Under the pieces are notes generated by a model. The model was not told where the DNA came from. It saw only the letters and a list, made by a program, of their open reading frames with translations, and did not search any database. Source: JBAWXE01 sp037144255 (GTDB lineage Bacteria > Bacteroidota > Bacteroidia > Chitinophagales > Chitinophagaceae). From it: a stretch of 17,044 nt of DNA. The stretch spans positions 1 to 17,044 of the forward strand of contig JBAWXE010000059.1 in the NCBI GenBank assembly GCA_037144255.1. Direction: 5' to 3'. Positions 6,964-15,966 of this stretch are shown piece after piece (position 1 is the stretch's first letter; the number at the start of each line of letters is the position of its first letter). The position numbers and the translations under genes were made by a program.

Positions 6964-8173
6964 TTATTCCTTTGCCAGTCTTGTTACTGCCCTTGCTCCT
7001 GCTGCATCTGTCAGTTCCAGCAGGTACATACCTCTCGGTATATCATATAGCCCTATTGCATTATTGCCCATCTGTAGTGTGCCTTTTTCCACTCTTTGCC
7101 CCAGCAGGTTTTGTATAGTATAGGTAGTAGCGGCCATTACCCCATCTATATGCAGTACATCATTGGTCGGGTTGGGGTATACATTCTTAACCAGCTTATT
7201 CAGGGTAGCCACGCCCTGTGGCCATACTATTACCTTTACTGTATCATAGGTAGATACCCCACACAGTGTTTGTTTTACTACATAGCTGGTGGTAGTGGTG
7301 GGTTTTACCCATATACCCCCACCGCTGTCTATAGGGGTACTGTTACCCAGCACATACCATGTACAGGGCATAGCCTCATCATGCAGGCCTATATAGGCAC
7401 TATCCCCCAGGCCTATTATAGTATCATGCCCAGCGTATGCTATGGCATCAGAGGCTATTACACTTACATCGTCTATGAGATACCAAGAATAACCACTACC
7501 TGATAATCCAATATAGGGCACATAATTGGTGTGTGCTTTATCTCGAAAATTACCTATAGTGATGAATTTCTCCGTGCCACTTGCAGTAAATGTACCCTTC
7601 TATTTTCACCCAATGCATGGTATCATAAATGATGGTAGTATTTTCTACCTGTGGAATATGTGAAGTCTGAGGTGCTGCGCAGCCTATAGAATCTGTATTA
7701 TCAATGCTACCATTATCCAGATAAGCCCCTATATTGGCAATAGCATAATCCGAGCTTTCTTCTAATACTGTATAAAAAGTTACACAATATTGTTTTCCAT
7801 TAACTAATGTTTGATACAATCTACCCTGTAAATAATCCCGATAATATGGTGGGGGAGGCGGAACGCTTTCATCATAGAACATCATTACTTGTACCAAACC
7901 ATTACCTGTGCGTGGATACTGATAGAAATAGCCATTATTGGGTGCACCTGAGAATGGATTACTACCGGCACAAACATTACAATATTCAGGTGAGCAAATT
8001 GGATCTATAGAAACTGTATCAATTGGTGACCAATAATTTGCAAATCTGATCTGATCCCAAGCATTTGGACATTGGCTATGTTGTTCGAAACTTGGATTAC
8101 GAACTAAATTCACTTGTGCTATAGTTATAGCACAGGTGAATTGTAACAATATCAAAATGATTATTCTCTTCAT
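6964..8173 (-). pseudogene. Frameshifted T9SS type A secreted protein (jelly-roll N-domain)
   Basis: Two adjacent frames encode two halves of one protein. The 5' half (ATG at 8173, reading to a stop at 7550) has a signal peptide ending in TIAQ, then NLVRNPSFEQHSQCP, YYRDYLQGRLYQTLVNGKQYCVTFY and TMHWVKIEG, a beta-sandwich module seen in Bacteroidota surface proteins. The 3' half has no proper start; reading back into it gives TFTASGTEKFITIGNF directly after WVKIEG, which is the expected continuation of this module, then a short Ig-like segment and a type A sorting domain (NVYPNPTNDVLHIDG to the final RLAKE). Removing one G of the GGG at 7595-7597 restores a 402-aa frame. It lies 45 bp after the 1625-aa gene, probably in one operon. 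Either it is a recent inactivation that leaves an untargeted fragment, or a sequencing error. Confidence 0.85.
7595..7597 (-). other. Single-base frameshift site (GGG)
   Basis: On the minus strand GAA-GGG-TAC should read GAA-GGT-ACA for the protein to continue from WVKIEG into TFTASG. One extra G in a three-base run explains the break; the upstream frame then meets a stop at 7550 after 14 missense residues. Confidence 0.8.
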
Positions 8174-8218
8174 TTATCTGACTATGGATCTCCAGTAGTG
8201 AGTTTGCAATTAGTGTTA

Positions 8219-11200
8219 CTATTCCTTAACCAGCCTTACTACTTGTTTCAGACCCTCATGGTTCACCAGTTCCAATATATAGGTGCCCGCAGCCATATCC
8301 TGTAGTGTCAGTACATTATCTCTGTTCTCTAATGTACCACTTACTACTGTGCTGCCCAGCAGGTTCTGTATAGTATAGTTCAATGCCTCGTTTACATGGT
8401 CTATATGCAATGCATTGTTGGCAGGATTAGGATAGATACTGATAGCCTCCTTAGCATTTATATTCCCAATGCCTTCATCGTACACTGCCATTGTGATACT
8501 ATTACTGTTGATCTGAGTATAAGCAAAACAACCCTGGAGAGATGCAGTAGATAAAACGCAGGCCATTACATCGCCATTAGAAGGCAAATAGGTGTAAGTA
8601 CTATTAACAGCTCCAAAAATGGCATGGCCATTTAAGATCCATTGATAACCAGGGTTCGCAATATTGGAATATGCAGTGAAAGTAACCTGAGACCCTCCAA
8701 TGGCAGGATTGTTATTGACCACTATATTTATATAGGGTGTAATAACTGTGTCAACATTGATATTGGTACTGGCAACTGAATAGCAATGGGTCACAGTATC
8801 GGTTACTGTAACATTATATCCCCCCGTATTGAATAGCTGAACATTGGCAATAGAATTGCTTTGCAAAGTACTTGTAAAACCTCCGGCCCCTATCCATAAA
8901 TAATTCACACCGGCAATACTAGTAGCAGATAAATGCAATACATCCCCCACACATACAGGGCTATTACTACTGATGACCGGAGTTGTTGGTGGGGTTATAG
9001 TATTAAATACTATCGGCAGACCCGGATATGTAGTAGAACAATTATGTGCATACAGGGTGAAATAATTGTAGACCCCTGCACATAGGTTGTTGATTTTTAT
9101 CGTGTCATTCACAACTACTGGATTGATAATAGTAATGCCAAAGGTGCCAATAGTATAATTCAGACTATCATAAGGCCCTGCACCCGATGTGGCTAATGCG
9201 ATCATACCATTGCAGGGATTACAGAGCGTAGGCGCTATATTGTTGCCTATACTAAATGTAGGTGGAACAGGATTGGACAAAGTAACACTATGTGTAGTGG
9301 TGCATCCTAATATTGATACAACTACACTATAAGAACTAGCACTGATACCCCCACAATGTATATAGGTACCTGAGCTACCTGATGAGGTACCATTCAAAGA
9401 ACTGATACCTGTAGATGCAGGAGTAGATGCTATGGTATAAATGGTATTGGGATTCAAACCGCTGATGGTGATACAGCCATTGCTACCCCCGCAAGTACTA
9501 GGGTCGCTGCCTGCGATAGTGAAGACGGGTGCAACAGGATCGTGGTAAACCACTTGATGGCTGGTAGAACAAGCACCTGATACTACTGTTACTGTATAAG
9601 TACCTGCGCTGATACCATTGCAATGTGTGTAGGTGCCTGATGCACTAGTGCTGGTTCCACTCAAAGAATTGATACCTGTAGATACCGGACTACTAACAAC
9701 AGTATATACCGTATTGGCCGTTAGACCACTCAATGTAATACAGCCATTGCTGCTACCACAGGTTGTAGGGTCTGTACTGGCAATGTTGAATACAGGTGAT
9801 TGAGGAGTAGTTAATGTTTCAGATATATAAGTAGTGGAGCTGCATGTGCCTATCACACGAATGCTATCATAGAGACCAGGTGCCAGATTTGGTAGTATGA
9901 TATTGCCCGATGCATTCACAGTCATTGATGCTAAAGTAACTGTGTTACCATTCAATATATACTTCACAGTAAAAATATCCCCTGCATTCAGACCACCTAA
10001 TGTGATACTGCCATCTGAAGATGTGCAGGTAGTAGGGTTTATATGGCTATGACTGCTGATAACAGGCGTGGCAGATACATTAATGGAAAATGCAGTACCA
10101 GCAGATACGCAACCATTCAGTAAGGCAAATACTGTATCATGTTGTAAACCGGTGTTTGGGTTCTGAATGACCTTAAAAGTATCTGTAGTAGGGTTAGGGC
10201 TGGCGAAGCTACTGCTGCCTGAATATTGATAACTATATCCTGCCCCGGTAGGAGCAATGATGTGAATAGTAGCAGGATTGCCTGAGCATACGCTCAGATT
10301 GCTTTGTGTCAATATAGGTGTGGCAGGAATAGTGCTGCCTGTCAGTGTAACAGGTCCGGAAATTGTACTACTACAGTTATGTGCAATAAGGGTAAAATTA
10401 CCATAGTTCGCTTCGCAGAGTCCCGTAATGGTTATGTTACCTGAAGTGACAGTAGGATTGACAATGGTAGAAGTTATTGTTGTTGTAAGATTGGTGTATT
10501 TCAAAGTGTCATAAGAACCTGCACCTGTAGTAAGCGTAATGGTACCATTACATACCTGACACTGATTTGAGTTGGTATGAGAACTGATAGTAAATGATGG
10601 TGAAGGTGCTGGGTTTACAGTTACCTGATGTGTAGCTGAGCATCCTGCTAGGGTTACTGCGATAGTATAAGTTCCTGCAGGTATTCCACCACATGCATTA
10701 TAAGAACCGTTAGTACCTGAGCTGGTATTGCTAAGTGCATTAACATTAACCAATGAAGGGCTTGATGATAGAAGGTAATAAGAGTTATTCGATAAGCCAT
10801 TAATGTTGATACAACCGTCAGTTCCACCACAGCTTGTAGGGCTACTGGCATTCAGACTAAAAGTAGGTGTGGAAGGAGCTGTCAATAACTCGCTGATCCA
10901 AGGTGATGATGTACATCCGCCTGCTGTAACCCTGATACTATCATATTGCCCAGCTCCTAAATTAGGTATTGTGACAGTACCAAAACTATTGGCAGATAAA
11001 CTAAGTGTAATATTAGTACCAACAACATTATAAGTAACGGAATATACAACGTTTGCGGTTAGCCCATTCAATATTATACTACCATCATTAGATGTGCAGC
11101 TTGTTGGGTTGATATGTGAATGGCTACTGATAACAGGAGACTGTGTAACATTGATAGTGAATGGTGTAGCTGCTGATTGGCAGCCATTCAATATGGCATA

Positions 11201-13096
11201 TACTGTATCATTATTGCTACCGGCATTCAAAGCTAATGTACTCTCTGTAGTAGCCGTTGTAGGGTTGGGGCTGCTAAAACCACTGGTGCCGGTATAATAG
11301 TAGGTAATGCCTGCACCCACTGGAACTAATACACTCAATGTTAAGCTCGTTCCTGAACAGGTATTATAGGTATTACCCCCCAAAAGTACTGGCGCACTAG
11401 GAGGGGGCGGTGCTGATAAGGTTACATTAGGCAACAAAGGTATAGCACATGCAAATGTAGGGTCTAAACCTATGGTCATATTGGTATAGGTACCTGCAGT
11501 AAGGCCTGTGATGGTGTACGAAGTGCCCGATGCTACAAAGGATGGGAAACTACTAGGTGTGGCAGATCCATTGAGCGTATATTTTATATAATAGGTACTG
11601 CCTGAACTCAAACCACTAATAGTAATAGATCCATTGGGAATACCTCCGCAAGTACTGGGGTTGGTAGAGCTGATAATGGTAATACTACCTGCTGCAGGAA
11701 TAAGATACGTTTTGAAATTTGGTGAAACTGAGGTAGGTGTGCCACTACAACCAAAATAAGTAACAGTGGCATTCCATAAACTATTAGCATTACCTGAAAT
11801 ATTAGTAAGAGGCAGTGTTAATGGGCTATTAGGGCTGAACTTGTGCACTCGGTTCGAATTGATCCTGTCACATACATACAGAGTTCCATCATTCATTACA
11901 CCATTGATATTGATATCATTCATGAATATAGCACTGGGTGTTTGCAGGGTACTATCGTTCACTGTAGCAGGCGACACACCTCCGCTGAATCCTGCAATAG
12001 TAACGCCTGTACTGCCACTTACAGATCCAGGAGGGAACCGCAATACTCTGTAAAAATTATCTGCTACATAGGTATATCCTGTACAGTCTACCCATACAGC
12101 ACTAGGTATATTCAGGTGTGTAGCATCAGCAGGCCCTACACTACCTGTACCGGCTACTATACTGCCTGCATAACCACCCGTAGGTACAGTGCCGGTCATA
12201 GAGTATTTCAACACACGGTAATTGTTACCATCTGCCACATACAAATTAGGAGTAGCAGCACCATCAATAAATAGAGCGGTAGGATTGTATAGATTGTTGC
12301 CGGCATTGCCAAATGTTTGTGACTGATTCACAATAGTCACACCATTGCTAGCTGTACCACTACCACTATATGGATATTTGTTCACACAATGATTCCCTTG
12401 GTCTACTATATATAATGCAGAACCACCTACACTGCTGTTATTGAATTTCATGGCTATAGGTGACTTCAAAGTAGGTGTTACACCAGAACCATAACCAGCA
12501 ATAACAGTACCCATAGTGCCGGCAATTGTATTTGAGGGGAATACCAATACTCGCTGATCATAATTTTGTCCTGCTAGGCCAGCATCCAATACATAAATAT
12601 TACCATTGGCATCTATAAATATATCTATAGGTTGGTTCAGCAGAGAGTCTGCCGCCGGTGCATTCAACGCTGTATAGTTCGGAGCAGCGGTTCCAATTGC
12701 AGACCCTGCTACTATTACACCTGTAGTATAGGGTGGGGTCCACTTCACTATTCTATGGTTGCTCTGGTCGGCTATATAAATGTCATAATTGGCAGTTACA
12801 AATATCCCGCGTGGGTTATTCAGTTGTGACAATCCGCTACCACCCGCACTTGCATCTCCTGCTACAGTAGTGCCATGGTGATTCCAAAGTATGGTATCTT
12901 TAAGTTGTATAATAGCGCCTTTCTTCCATTGTACTATTTCAGGTACACCGCTATTAGTAACTACAGATAATGTAGTAGGCAAGCAATGCCCATTAGTACC
13001 TACTATCGAATCGGTAGATTGGGCAATCGCATTACTACAGTAGATAAAAAGAAATGCGATAAGAGAAATAACTACACGTGCATATGTTTGCTTCAT
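8219..13096 (-). CDS. Giant NHL-propeller / repeat surface protein with T9SS type A sorting domain
   Basis: A 1625-aa exported protein. Residues 1-26 are a signal peptide ending in NAIAQ. Residues about 80-430 form an NHL-type beta-propeller, with repeated LNNPRGIFV, IYIADQSNHRIVKW, LYVADGNNYRVLKY and YVADNFYRVLRF strands. From about 470 to 1366 there are repeated units of about 85 residues opening with C-x(3)-DGSI or NGCI-type motifs and ending in GxYxxxV, similar in style to SprB-like adhesin repeats, interleaved with Ig-like units (about 560-652, 919-1008, 1371-1448, 1453-1535). Residues about 1550-1625 are a type A T9SS sorting domain (SIYPNPANNALHID, YTIQNLLGS, MAAGTYILEL, RLVKE). By family knowledge it is a cell-surface or secreted adhesin-like protein; the ligand is unknown. 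Upstream there is no clear promoter match. The next gene starts 45 bp downstream. Confidence 0.92.
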   Translation of the reverse strand: MKQTYARVVISLIAFLFIYCSNAIAQSTDSIVGTNGHCLPTTLSVVTNSGVPEIVQWKKGAIIQLKDTILWNHHGTTVAGDASAGGSGLSQLNNPRGIFVTANYDIYIADQSNHRIVKWTPPYTTGVIVAGSAIGTAAPNYTALNAPAADSLLNQPIDIFIDANGNIYVLDAGLAGQNYDQRVLVFPSNTIAGTMGTVIAGYGSGVTPTLKSPIAMKFNNSSVGGSALYIVDQGNHCVNKYPYSGSGTASNGVTIVNQSQTFGNAGNNLYNPTALFIDGAATPNLYVADGNNYRVLKYSMTGTVPTGGYAGSIVAGTGSVGPADATHLNIPSAVWVDCTGYTYVADNFYRVLRFPPGSVSGSTGVTIAGFSGGVSPATVNDSTLQTPSAIFMNDININGVMNDGTLYVCDRINSNRVHKFSPNSPLTLPLTNISGNANSLWNATVTYFGCSGTPTSVSPNFKTYLIPAAGSITIISSTNPSTCGGIPNGSITISGLSSGSTYYIKYTLNGSATPSSFPSFVASGTSYTITGLTAGTYTNMTIGLDPTFACAIPLLPNVTLSAPPPPSAPVLLGGNTYNTCSGTSLTLSVLVPVGAGITYYYTGTSGFSSPNPTTATTESTLALNAGSNNDTVYAILNGCQSAATPFTINVTQSPVISSHSHINPTSCTSNDGSIILNGLTANVVYSVTYNVVGTNITLSLSANSFGTVTIPNLGAGQYDSIRVTAGGCTSSPWISELLTAPSTPTFSLNASSPTSCGGTDGCININGLSNNSYYLLSSSPSLVNVNALSNTSSGTNGSYNACGGIPAGTYTIAVTLAGCSATHQVTVNPAPSPSFTISSHTNSNQCQVCNGTITLTTGAGSYDTLKYTNLTTTITSTIVNPTVTSGNITITGLCEANYGNFTLIAHNCSSTISGPVTLTGSTIPATPILTQSNLSVCSGNPATIHIIAPTGAGYSYQYSGSSSFASPNPTTDTFKVIQNPNTGLQHDTVFALLNGCVSAGTAFSINVSATPVISSHSHINPTTCTSSDGSITLGGLNAGDIFTVKYILNGNTVTLASMTVNASGNIILPNLAPGLYDSIRVIGTCSSTTYISETLTTPQSPVFNIASTDPTTCGSSNGCITLSGLTANTVYTVVSSPVSTGINSLSGTSTSASGTYTHCNGISAGTYTVTVVSGACSTSHQVVYHDPVAPVFTIAGSDPSTCGGSNGCITISGLNPNTIYTIASTPASTGISSLNGTSSGSSGTYIHCGGISASSYSVVVSILGCTTTHSVTLSNPVPPTFSIGNNIAPTLCNPCNGMIALATSGAGPYDSLNYTIGTFGITIINPVVVNDTIKINNLCAGVYNYFTLYAHNCSTTYPGLPIVFNTITPPTTPVISSNSPVCVGDVLHLSATSIAGVNYLWIGAGGFTSTLQSNSIANVQLFNTGGYNVTVTDTVTHCYSVASTNINVDTVITPYINIVVNNNPAIGGSQVTFTAYSNIANPGYQWILNGHAIFGAVNSTYTYLPSNGDVMACVLSTASLQGCFAYTQINSNSITMAVYDEGIGNINAKEAISIYPNPANNALHIDHVNEALNYTIQNLLGSTVVSGTLENRDNVLTLQDMAAGTYILELVNHEGLKQVVRLVKE
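8999..11419 (-). repeat. Higher-order coding repeat: two multi-domain supermodules
   Basis: Within the 1625-aa protein, residues about 560-918 (10343-11419) and 919-1366 (8999-10342) share the order Ig-like unit, DGSI unit, NGCI-type unit, CNGxI unit. The matching borders are close in sequence: PVISSHSHINPT opens the DGSI unit in both copies. Boundaries are approximate. Confidence 0.7.
9272..9793 (-). repeat. Tandem duplication of an ~86-residue unit
   Basis: Residues about 1102-1188 and 1190-1275 are adjacent, closely similar units. Each has a TCG(G/S)SNGCIT start, an S-S-L-(S/N)-GTS centre, then GTY-(T/I)-HC-(N/G)-GIS. The first supermodule has only one such unit (about 744-830), so the second copy is a later local duplication. 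Confidence 0.7.
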
Positions 13097-13258
13097 AAGA
13101 TATGATTTGAAACGTCTAACAAATTAGTACAATATCAAATATCGTACATTTTATGCAAAAACTTGGATATGTATATATAGACGTATAACAAGGGGAAATG
13201 TATAGGTATTACAGGCTAGTTAATACCCTCAAACAATGAAAAAGGGCTACTATGGGGC
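13097..13258. other. Intergenic region upstream of the 1625-aa gene
   Basis: AT-rich DNA between the terminator of the small lipoprotein gene and the start of the giant repeat gene, expected to carry the operon's promoter on the minus strand. I see no good -33/-7 pair, no RNA gene and no ORF in it. Confidence 0.4.
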
Positions 13259-13291
13259 AAAAAAATGCCGCTTTGCGATAGCAAAGCGGCA
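13259..13291 (-). terminator. Rho-independent terminator of the small lipoprotein gene
   Basis: Perfect 11-bp arms (13266-13276 and 13281-13291, TGCCGCTTTGC type) around a 4-nt loop are followed on the minus strand by seven T (13259-13265). It lies 23 bp after the stop at 13315, so it ends that gene and insulates the giant repeat gene. Confidence 0.9.
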
Positions 13292-13314
13292 AATAGATAT
13301 AATAAAGGGTGGAA

Positions 13315-13944
13315 TTACTTTCCTTGAATGAACAGCTTTTGTGCAAAGATCATCTTAGGTCCTTGGAACACTGCAGCAGCACTACCGCCACCTATATGAT
13401 ACCAGTTGTACACTTGTCTGTCAGAATCATCCACACGATAGTAAGTAGGATTGAAAGAAGAGTAGAAGAATGTATTGGTAGTATTATCGCCACTTACACC
13501 AAAGATAGAATTCACCTCGCCCAGTGTACGGAAATAAGGAGGCAGACCTTTGATCACTTCCAGATAGTTCAGACTATCTACACCCAATGATGAATGGCTG
13601 AGATCCGGTACGGACTTAGTAGCATATACCAGAGTATCATTGATAAAATTAGCTAAGATAAATACTGAAGTATCTACAGAGCACATATCAAAACGATAGT
13701 AAGTATGCACATTACCCGCAGAGTCTGTGGTGGTTTTCTTATACTGATAACCACCGGTACCACAGTAATAAGCAGCACCCTCATAGGTAGTATACTTTTG
13801 CATGGTAGCAAAAGCTCTGTGCAAAGGCGAGTAATCGCAGTTCACCACAGGCACTACTACATCTTTAGTAGTATTCTTGCGACTGGTATTGCACGCTACA
13901 GTACCTATGATAGAGAGTAAAATGAAAAGCTTAAGTAATTTCAT
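13315..13944 (-). CDS. Small lipoprotein of unknown function
   Basis: A 209-aa protein that I do not recognise. The N-terminus MKLLKLFILLSIIGTVACNTS is a lipoprotein signal peptide with lipobox TVAC and Cys18 as the acylation site. The mature part is rich in Tyr, Asp, Ser and Thr, with an aromatic-rich core (YYCGTGGYQYKK, TYYRFDMC, FNPTYYRVDD) and four further cysteines at 36, 61, 88 and in the signal region; no catalytic motif is apparent. The open frame extends 48 codons upstream to 14088, but that extension lacks any export signal and crosses a C-tract, so the ATG at 13944 is preferred. It is monocistronic with its own strong terminator, and divergent from the LamG protein gene. Confidence 0.85.
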   Translation of the reverse strand: MKLLKLFILLSIIGTVACNTSRKNTTKDVVVPVVNCDYSPLHRAFATMQKYTTYEGAAYYCGTGGYQYKKTTTDSAGNVHTYYRFDMCSVDTSVFILANFINDTLVYATKSVPDLSHSSLGVDSLNYLEVIKGLPPYFRTLGEVNSIFGVSGDNTTNTFFYSSFNPTYYRVDDSDRQVYNWYHIGGGSAAAVFQGPKMIFAQKLFIQGK

Positions 13945-13999
13945 AACTGCAATTGTTGTATAATTTTTACAAAACTGGCAACATTTTTCCTTGCAAATT

Positions 14000-14006
14000 C
14001 CCCCCC
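14000..14006. repeat. Homopolymeric C7 tract
   Basis: Seven consecutive C residues lie in the 238-bp gap between divergent genes, 56 bp upstream of the small lipoprotein start and followed by six A. Such a tract is prone to slippage and stands out in AT-rich surroundings. Confidence 0.5.
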
Positions 14007-14112
14007 AAAAAATGAGAGAATAGCCATAAAAAACGTTTACACGTAATGGAACTTGCAGCCAAAGTATGAAATATTCATGAAAAAGCATAGTTGATAGAAA
14101 GGAAAAATTTCA

Positions 14113-14143
14113 TCTGGGGAATGAATATTTATATATAGATTTG
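14113..14143 (+). promoter_or_regulatory. Probable Bacteroidota-type promoter of the LamG gene
   Basis: TAGATTTG (14136-14143) fits the -7 element TAnnTTTG exactly; TCTG (14113-14116), three of four matches to the -33 TTTG, lies 19 nt upstream, the standard spacing. The ATG is 39 bp downstream. Confidence 0.45.
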
Positions 14144-14182
14144 TATATTGGATTCAAATTATAACTATAAATATAAGTTATT

Positions 14183-15199
14183 ATGAAAAAAACAATACAA
14201 TTGCTCGCCCTATGGGTGTTTTGCAGTTTTACTGCCTTTTCTCAAGGTAGCACGGGTCTGGTAGCTCACTGGGATTTTAATGGATCGGTAAATGATGTAA
14301 GCGGGCATGCATTGAATGGAATAAACTTCGGTGCGGTAGCTACTGCGGGATATAATAATATACCGAATACAGCCTACCAATTTAATGGAACATCCAGCTA
14401 CATAAGAGTGCCTAATGACACCCTGATGAATGTGGGTGATAGTTTCTCGGTTTGTGCATTAGTGAGACTGGATACTTTTTACAATACTGTGTGTCAGGGA
14501 CAGTTTTATATATTCAGAACAGACCCTTCGCAGACCTATACTATGGGTATGGCCATTAGTGATAATGCCTATGATAATTCATGTTCCACATTCACACCGG
14601 ATAGTAATGTTTTCTATACAGTGGCACCGGGATCTGCTCCTGCTGACCCATTATGGAAAGACACTGCCATAGTGAAACATAGATGGTATTGTGTAGTAGG
14701 TACTTATGCACACGATACCTGCAAACTATATGTTAATGGTGCCTTGTACAAGAGTGTGTATTGGAATAGCTCATTCAGTCCTTATAGCGGTGATCTGTAT
14801 ATAGGTAAAGCTATTTTTACACAGTATCCTTATTTCTTTAGCGGTACTATAGATGATATGAGATTGTACCATAGAGTGTTGAGTGGTAGTGAAGCCAATA
14901 TCTATTGCGACTCTGCCAAACAAAATCCTGAAGCGATCAGTTATCAAAATATAGCACCTGCTACTATAGAATTGAGCCCTAACCCGGTAATCAATCAACT
15001 GAACATTACATTACCGACCGGCTGGCAAAACAGCGAAATACAAATACTGAATGCCATGGGGCAGGTAGTATACAAGACCCACCAATATACAGGCAGCCAA
15101 ATGCTACAAGTAGATATGAGCCAATATCCTGTGGGTATGTACATACTGCAGGTACAGCATGAGGGTATGCTGCAAACCAAGCAGATACTGAAGAACTAA
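14183..15199 (+). CDS. LamG-domain secreted protein with T9SS type A sorting domain
   Basis: A 338-aa protein. Residues 1-21 are a signal peptide ending in AFSQ. Residues about 25-242 form a laminin G / concanavalin A-like domain: GLVAHWDFNGSVNDVSGHALNG, AYQFNGTSSYIRVPN, RWYCVVGTYAHDTCKLYVNG, LYIGKA and the closing GTIDDMRLYHRVLSGSE, all typical of LamG jelly-roll proteins that bind glycans or other ligands. Residues about 262-338 are a type A sorting domain (ELSPNPVINQLNI, IQILNAMGQVVYKT, YPVGMYILQVQ, KQILKN). By known biology it is exported through Sec and T9SS and cleaved or anchored at the surface. No catalytic domain is present, so it is probably a binding or structural protein. It is monocistronic with a terminator directly downstream. 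Confidence 0.93.
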   Translation: MKKTIQLLALWVFCSFTAFSQGSTGLVAHWDFNGSVNDVSGHALNGINFGAVATAGYNNIPNTAYQFNGTSSYIRVPNDTLMNVGDSFSVCALVRLDTFYNTVCQGQFYIFRTDPSQTYTMGMAISDNAYDNSCSTFTPDSNVFYTVAPGSAPADPLWKDTAIVKHRWYCVVGTYAHDTCKLYVNGALYKSVYWNSSFSPYSGDLYIGKAIFTQYPYFFSGTIDDMRLYHRVLSGSEANIYCDSAKQNPEAISYQNIAPATIELSPNPVINQLNITLPTGWQNSEIQILNAMGQVVYKTHQYTGSQMLQVDMSQYPVGMYILQVQHEGMLQTKQILKN

Positions 15200-15224
15200 T
15201 TATCAGTCAGGCTGAATACACTTT

Positions 15225-15269
15225 AAAAGAGGTGCTATATATGTAATTGTACATTATAGCGCCTCTTTT
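15225..15269 (+). terminator. Long hairpin terminator of the LamG gene
   Basis: Arms of 15 bp with one G-T-type mismatch (15225-15239 and 15255-15269) enclose a further 5-bp inner stem (ATGTA/TACAT). The right arm ends in TTTT. Starting 25 bp after the stop, it is symmetrical enough to work from either strand. Confidence 0.75.
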
Positions 15270-15369
15270 GTATATTAGATACTGAACTAACTACAATCAC
15301 TTTCTGACGGGGGGTAAAAATCATTATTATCACTACTTTTACGATAGAAAATTGTAACAACCTTTATAT

Positions 15370-15939
15370 ATGCCATTATTAAGATTTAGGATAAGTTGGG
15401 ATGATAACGACCAAATATACCGAGATATAGAAGTGAAGAACGGGCAAACCTTTATGGAGTTTCGTAAGGTGATAGATGTGGCATTTGAGTTTGATGGTAA
15501 GCATCCATCGTCATTCTACGAAAGTGATGAGAGGTGGAAGAAAGGCCGTGAGATATCGTCGGAAGTGCTGGTGAATAAGAAAGATGCCCCTGCGCTGTCT
15601 ATGACCAAGACACCGGTATCGGCATTGGTAATGAATCCGGATCAGAAATTCATATATGTATATGACCCTGCTAAGGAATGGACTTTTCATGTAGAGCTGA
15701 TAGGTGTGAGCAAGGAAGAAGACCCGCGCCGCAACTACCCGTTCATATTCCGTAAGGAAGGAGTGGCCCCTGCACAATATGGTATAAAAGGAGTAAGCCC
15801 TGATAAGCTGCTGGAAATAGAAGAGAAGTATGATCTGGGTGCAGAGGAACTGGCAGAGGGTTTCAGTAATGAAGGTGAGGACGGATCGAGTGAGAGTTTT
15901 GGTCCGGCGGCTGAAGCTGAAGAATCTTACGAGGAATAA
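15370..15939 (+). CDS. pRiA4b ORF-3-like (TnpR-passenger family) protein
   Basis: A 189-aa protein resembling the plasmid pRiA4b ORF-3-like / IS1096 passenger family: the N-terminal strand LRFRISWDDNDQIYRDIEVKNGQTFMEF, the DVAFEFDGKHPSSFYES segment, a central KFIYVYDPAKEWTFHVELIGV, and a conserved RNYPFIFRKEGVAPAQYG. The last 40 residues are highly acidic (Glu-rich) and likely disordered. The family name comes from mobile elements, but this copy sits next to a housekeeping gene, no transposase is present, and its codon use resembles the neighbours; it is probably a resident chromosomal gene. Molecular function is unknown. miaA begins 27 bp downstream, so both are likely one transcript. A G6 tract (15309-15314) and a near-match to the -7 element (TACTTTTA, 15334-15341) precede it. 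Confidence 0.8.
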   Translation: MPLLRFRISWDDNDQIYRDIEVKNGQTFMEFRKVIDVAFEFDGKHPSSFYESDERWKKGREISSEVLVNKKDAPALSMTKTPVSALVMNPDQKFIYVYDPAKEWTFHVELIGVSKEEDPRRNYPFIFRKEGVAPAQYGIKGVSPDKLLEIEEKYDLGAEELAEGFSNEGEDGSSESFGPAAEAEESYEE

Positions 15940-15966
15940 TTTTATCAGTACAATCATTTGTAAGCA

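Noticed and set aside
13945..14088. 48-codon upstream extension of the small lipoprotein frame
   Set aside because: It would bury the lipoprotein signal peptide inside the protein and has no family-like content; the ATG at 13944 gives a canonical lipobox.
15370..15939. Mobile-element origin for the pRiA4b ORF-3-like gene
   Set aside because: No transposase, terminal inverted repeats or target duplications are visible and the gene is tightly linked to miaA with similar codon use.
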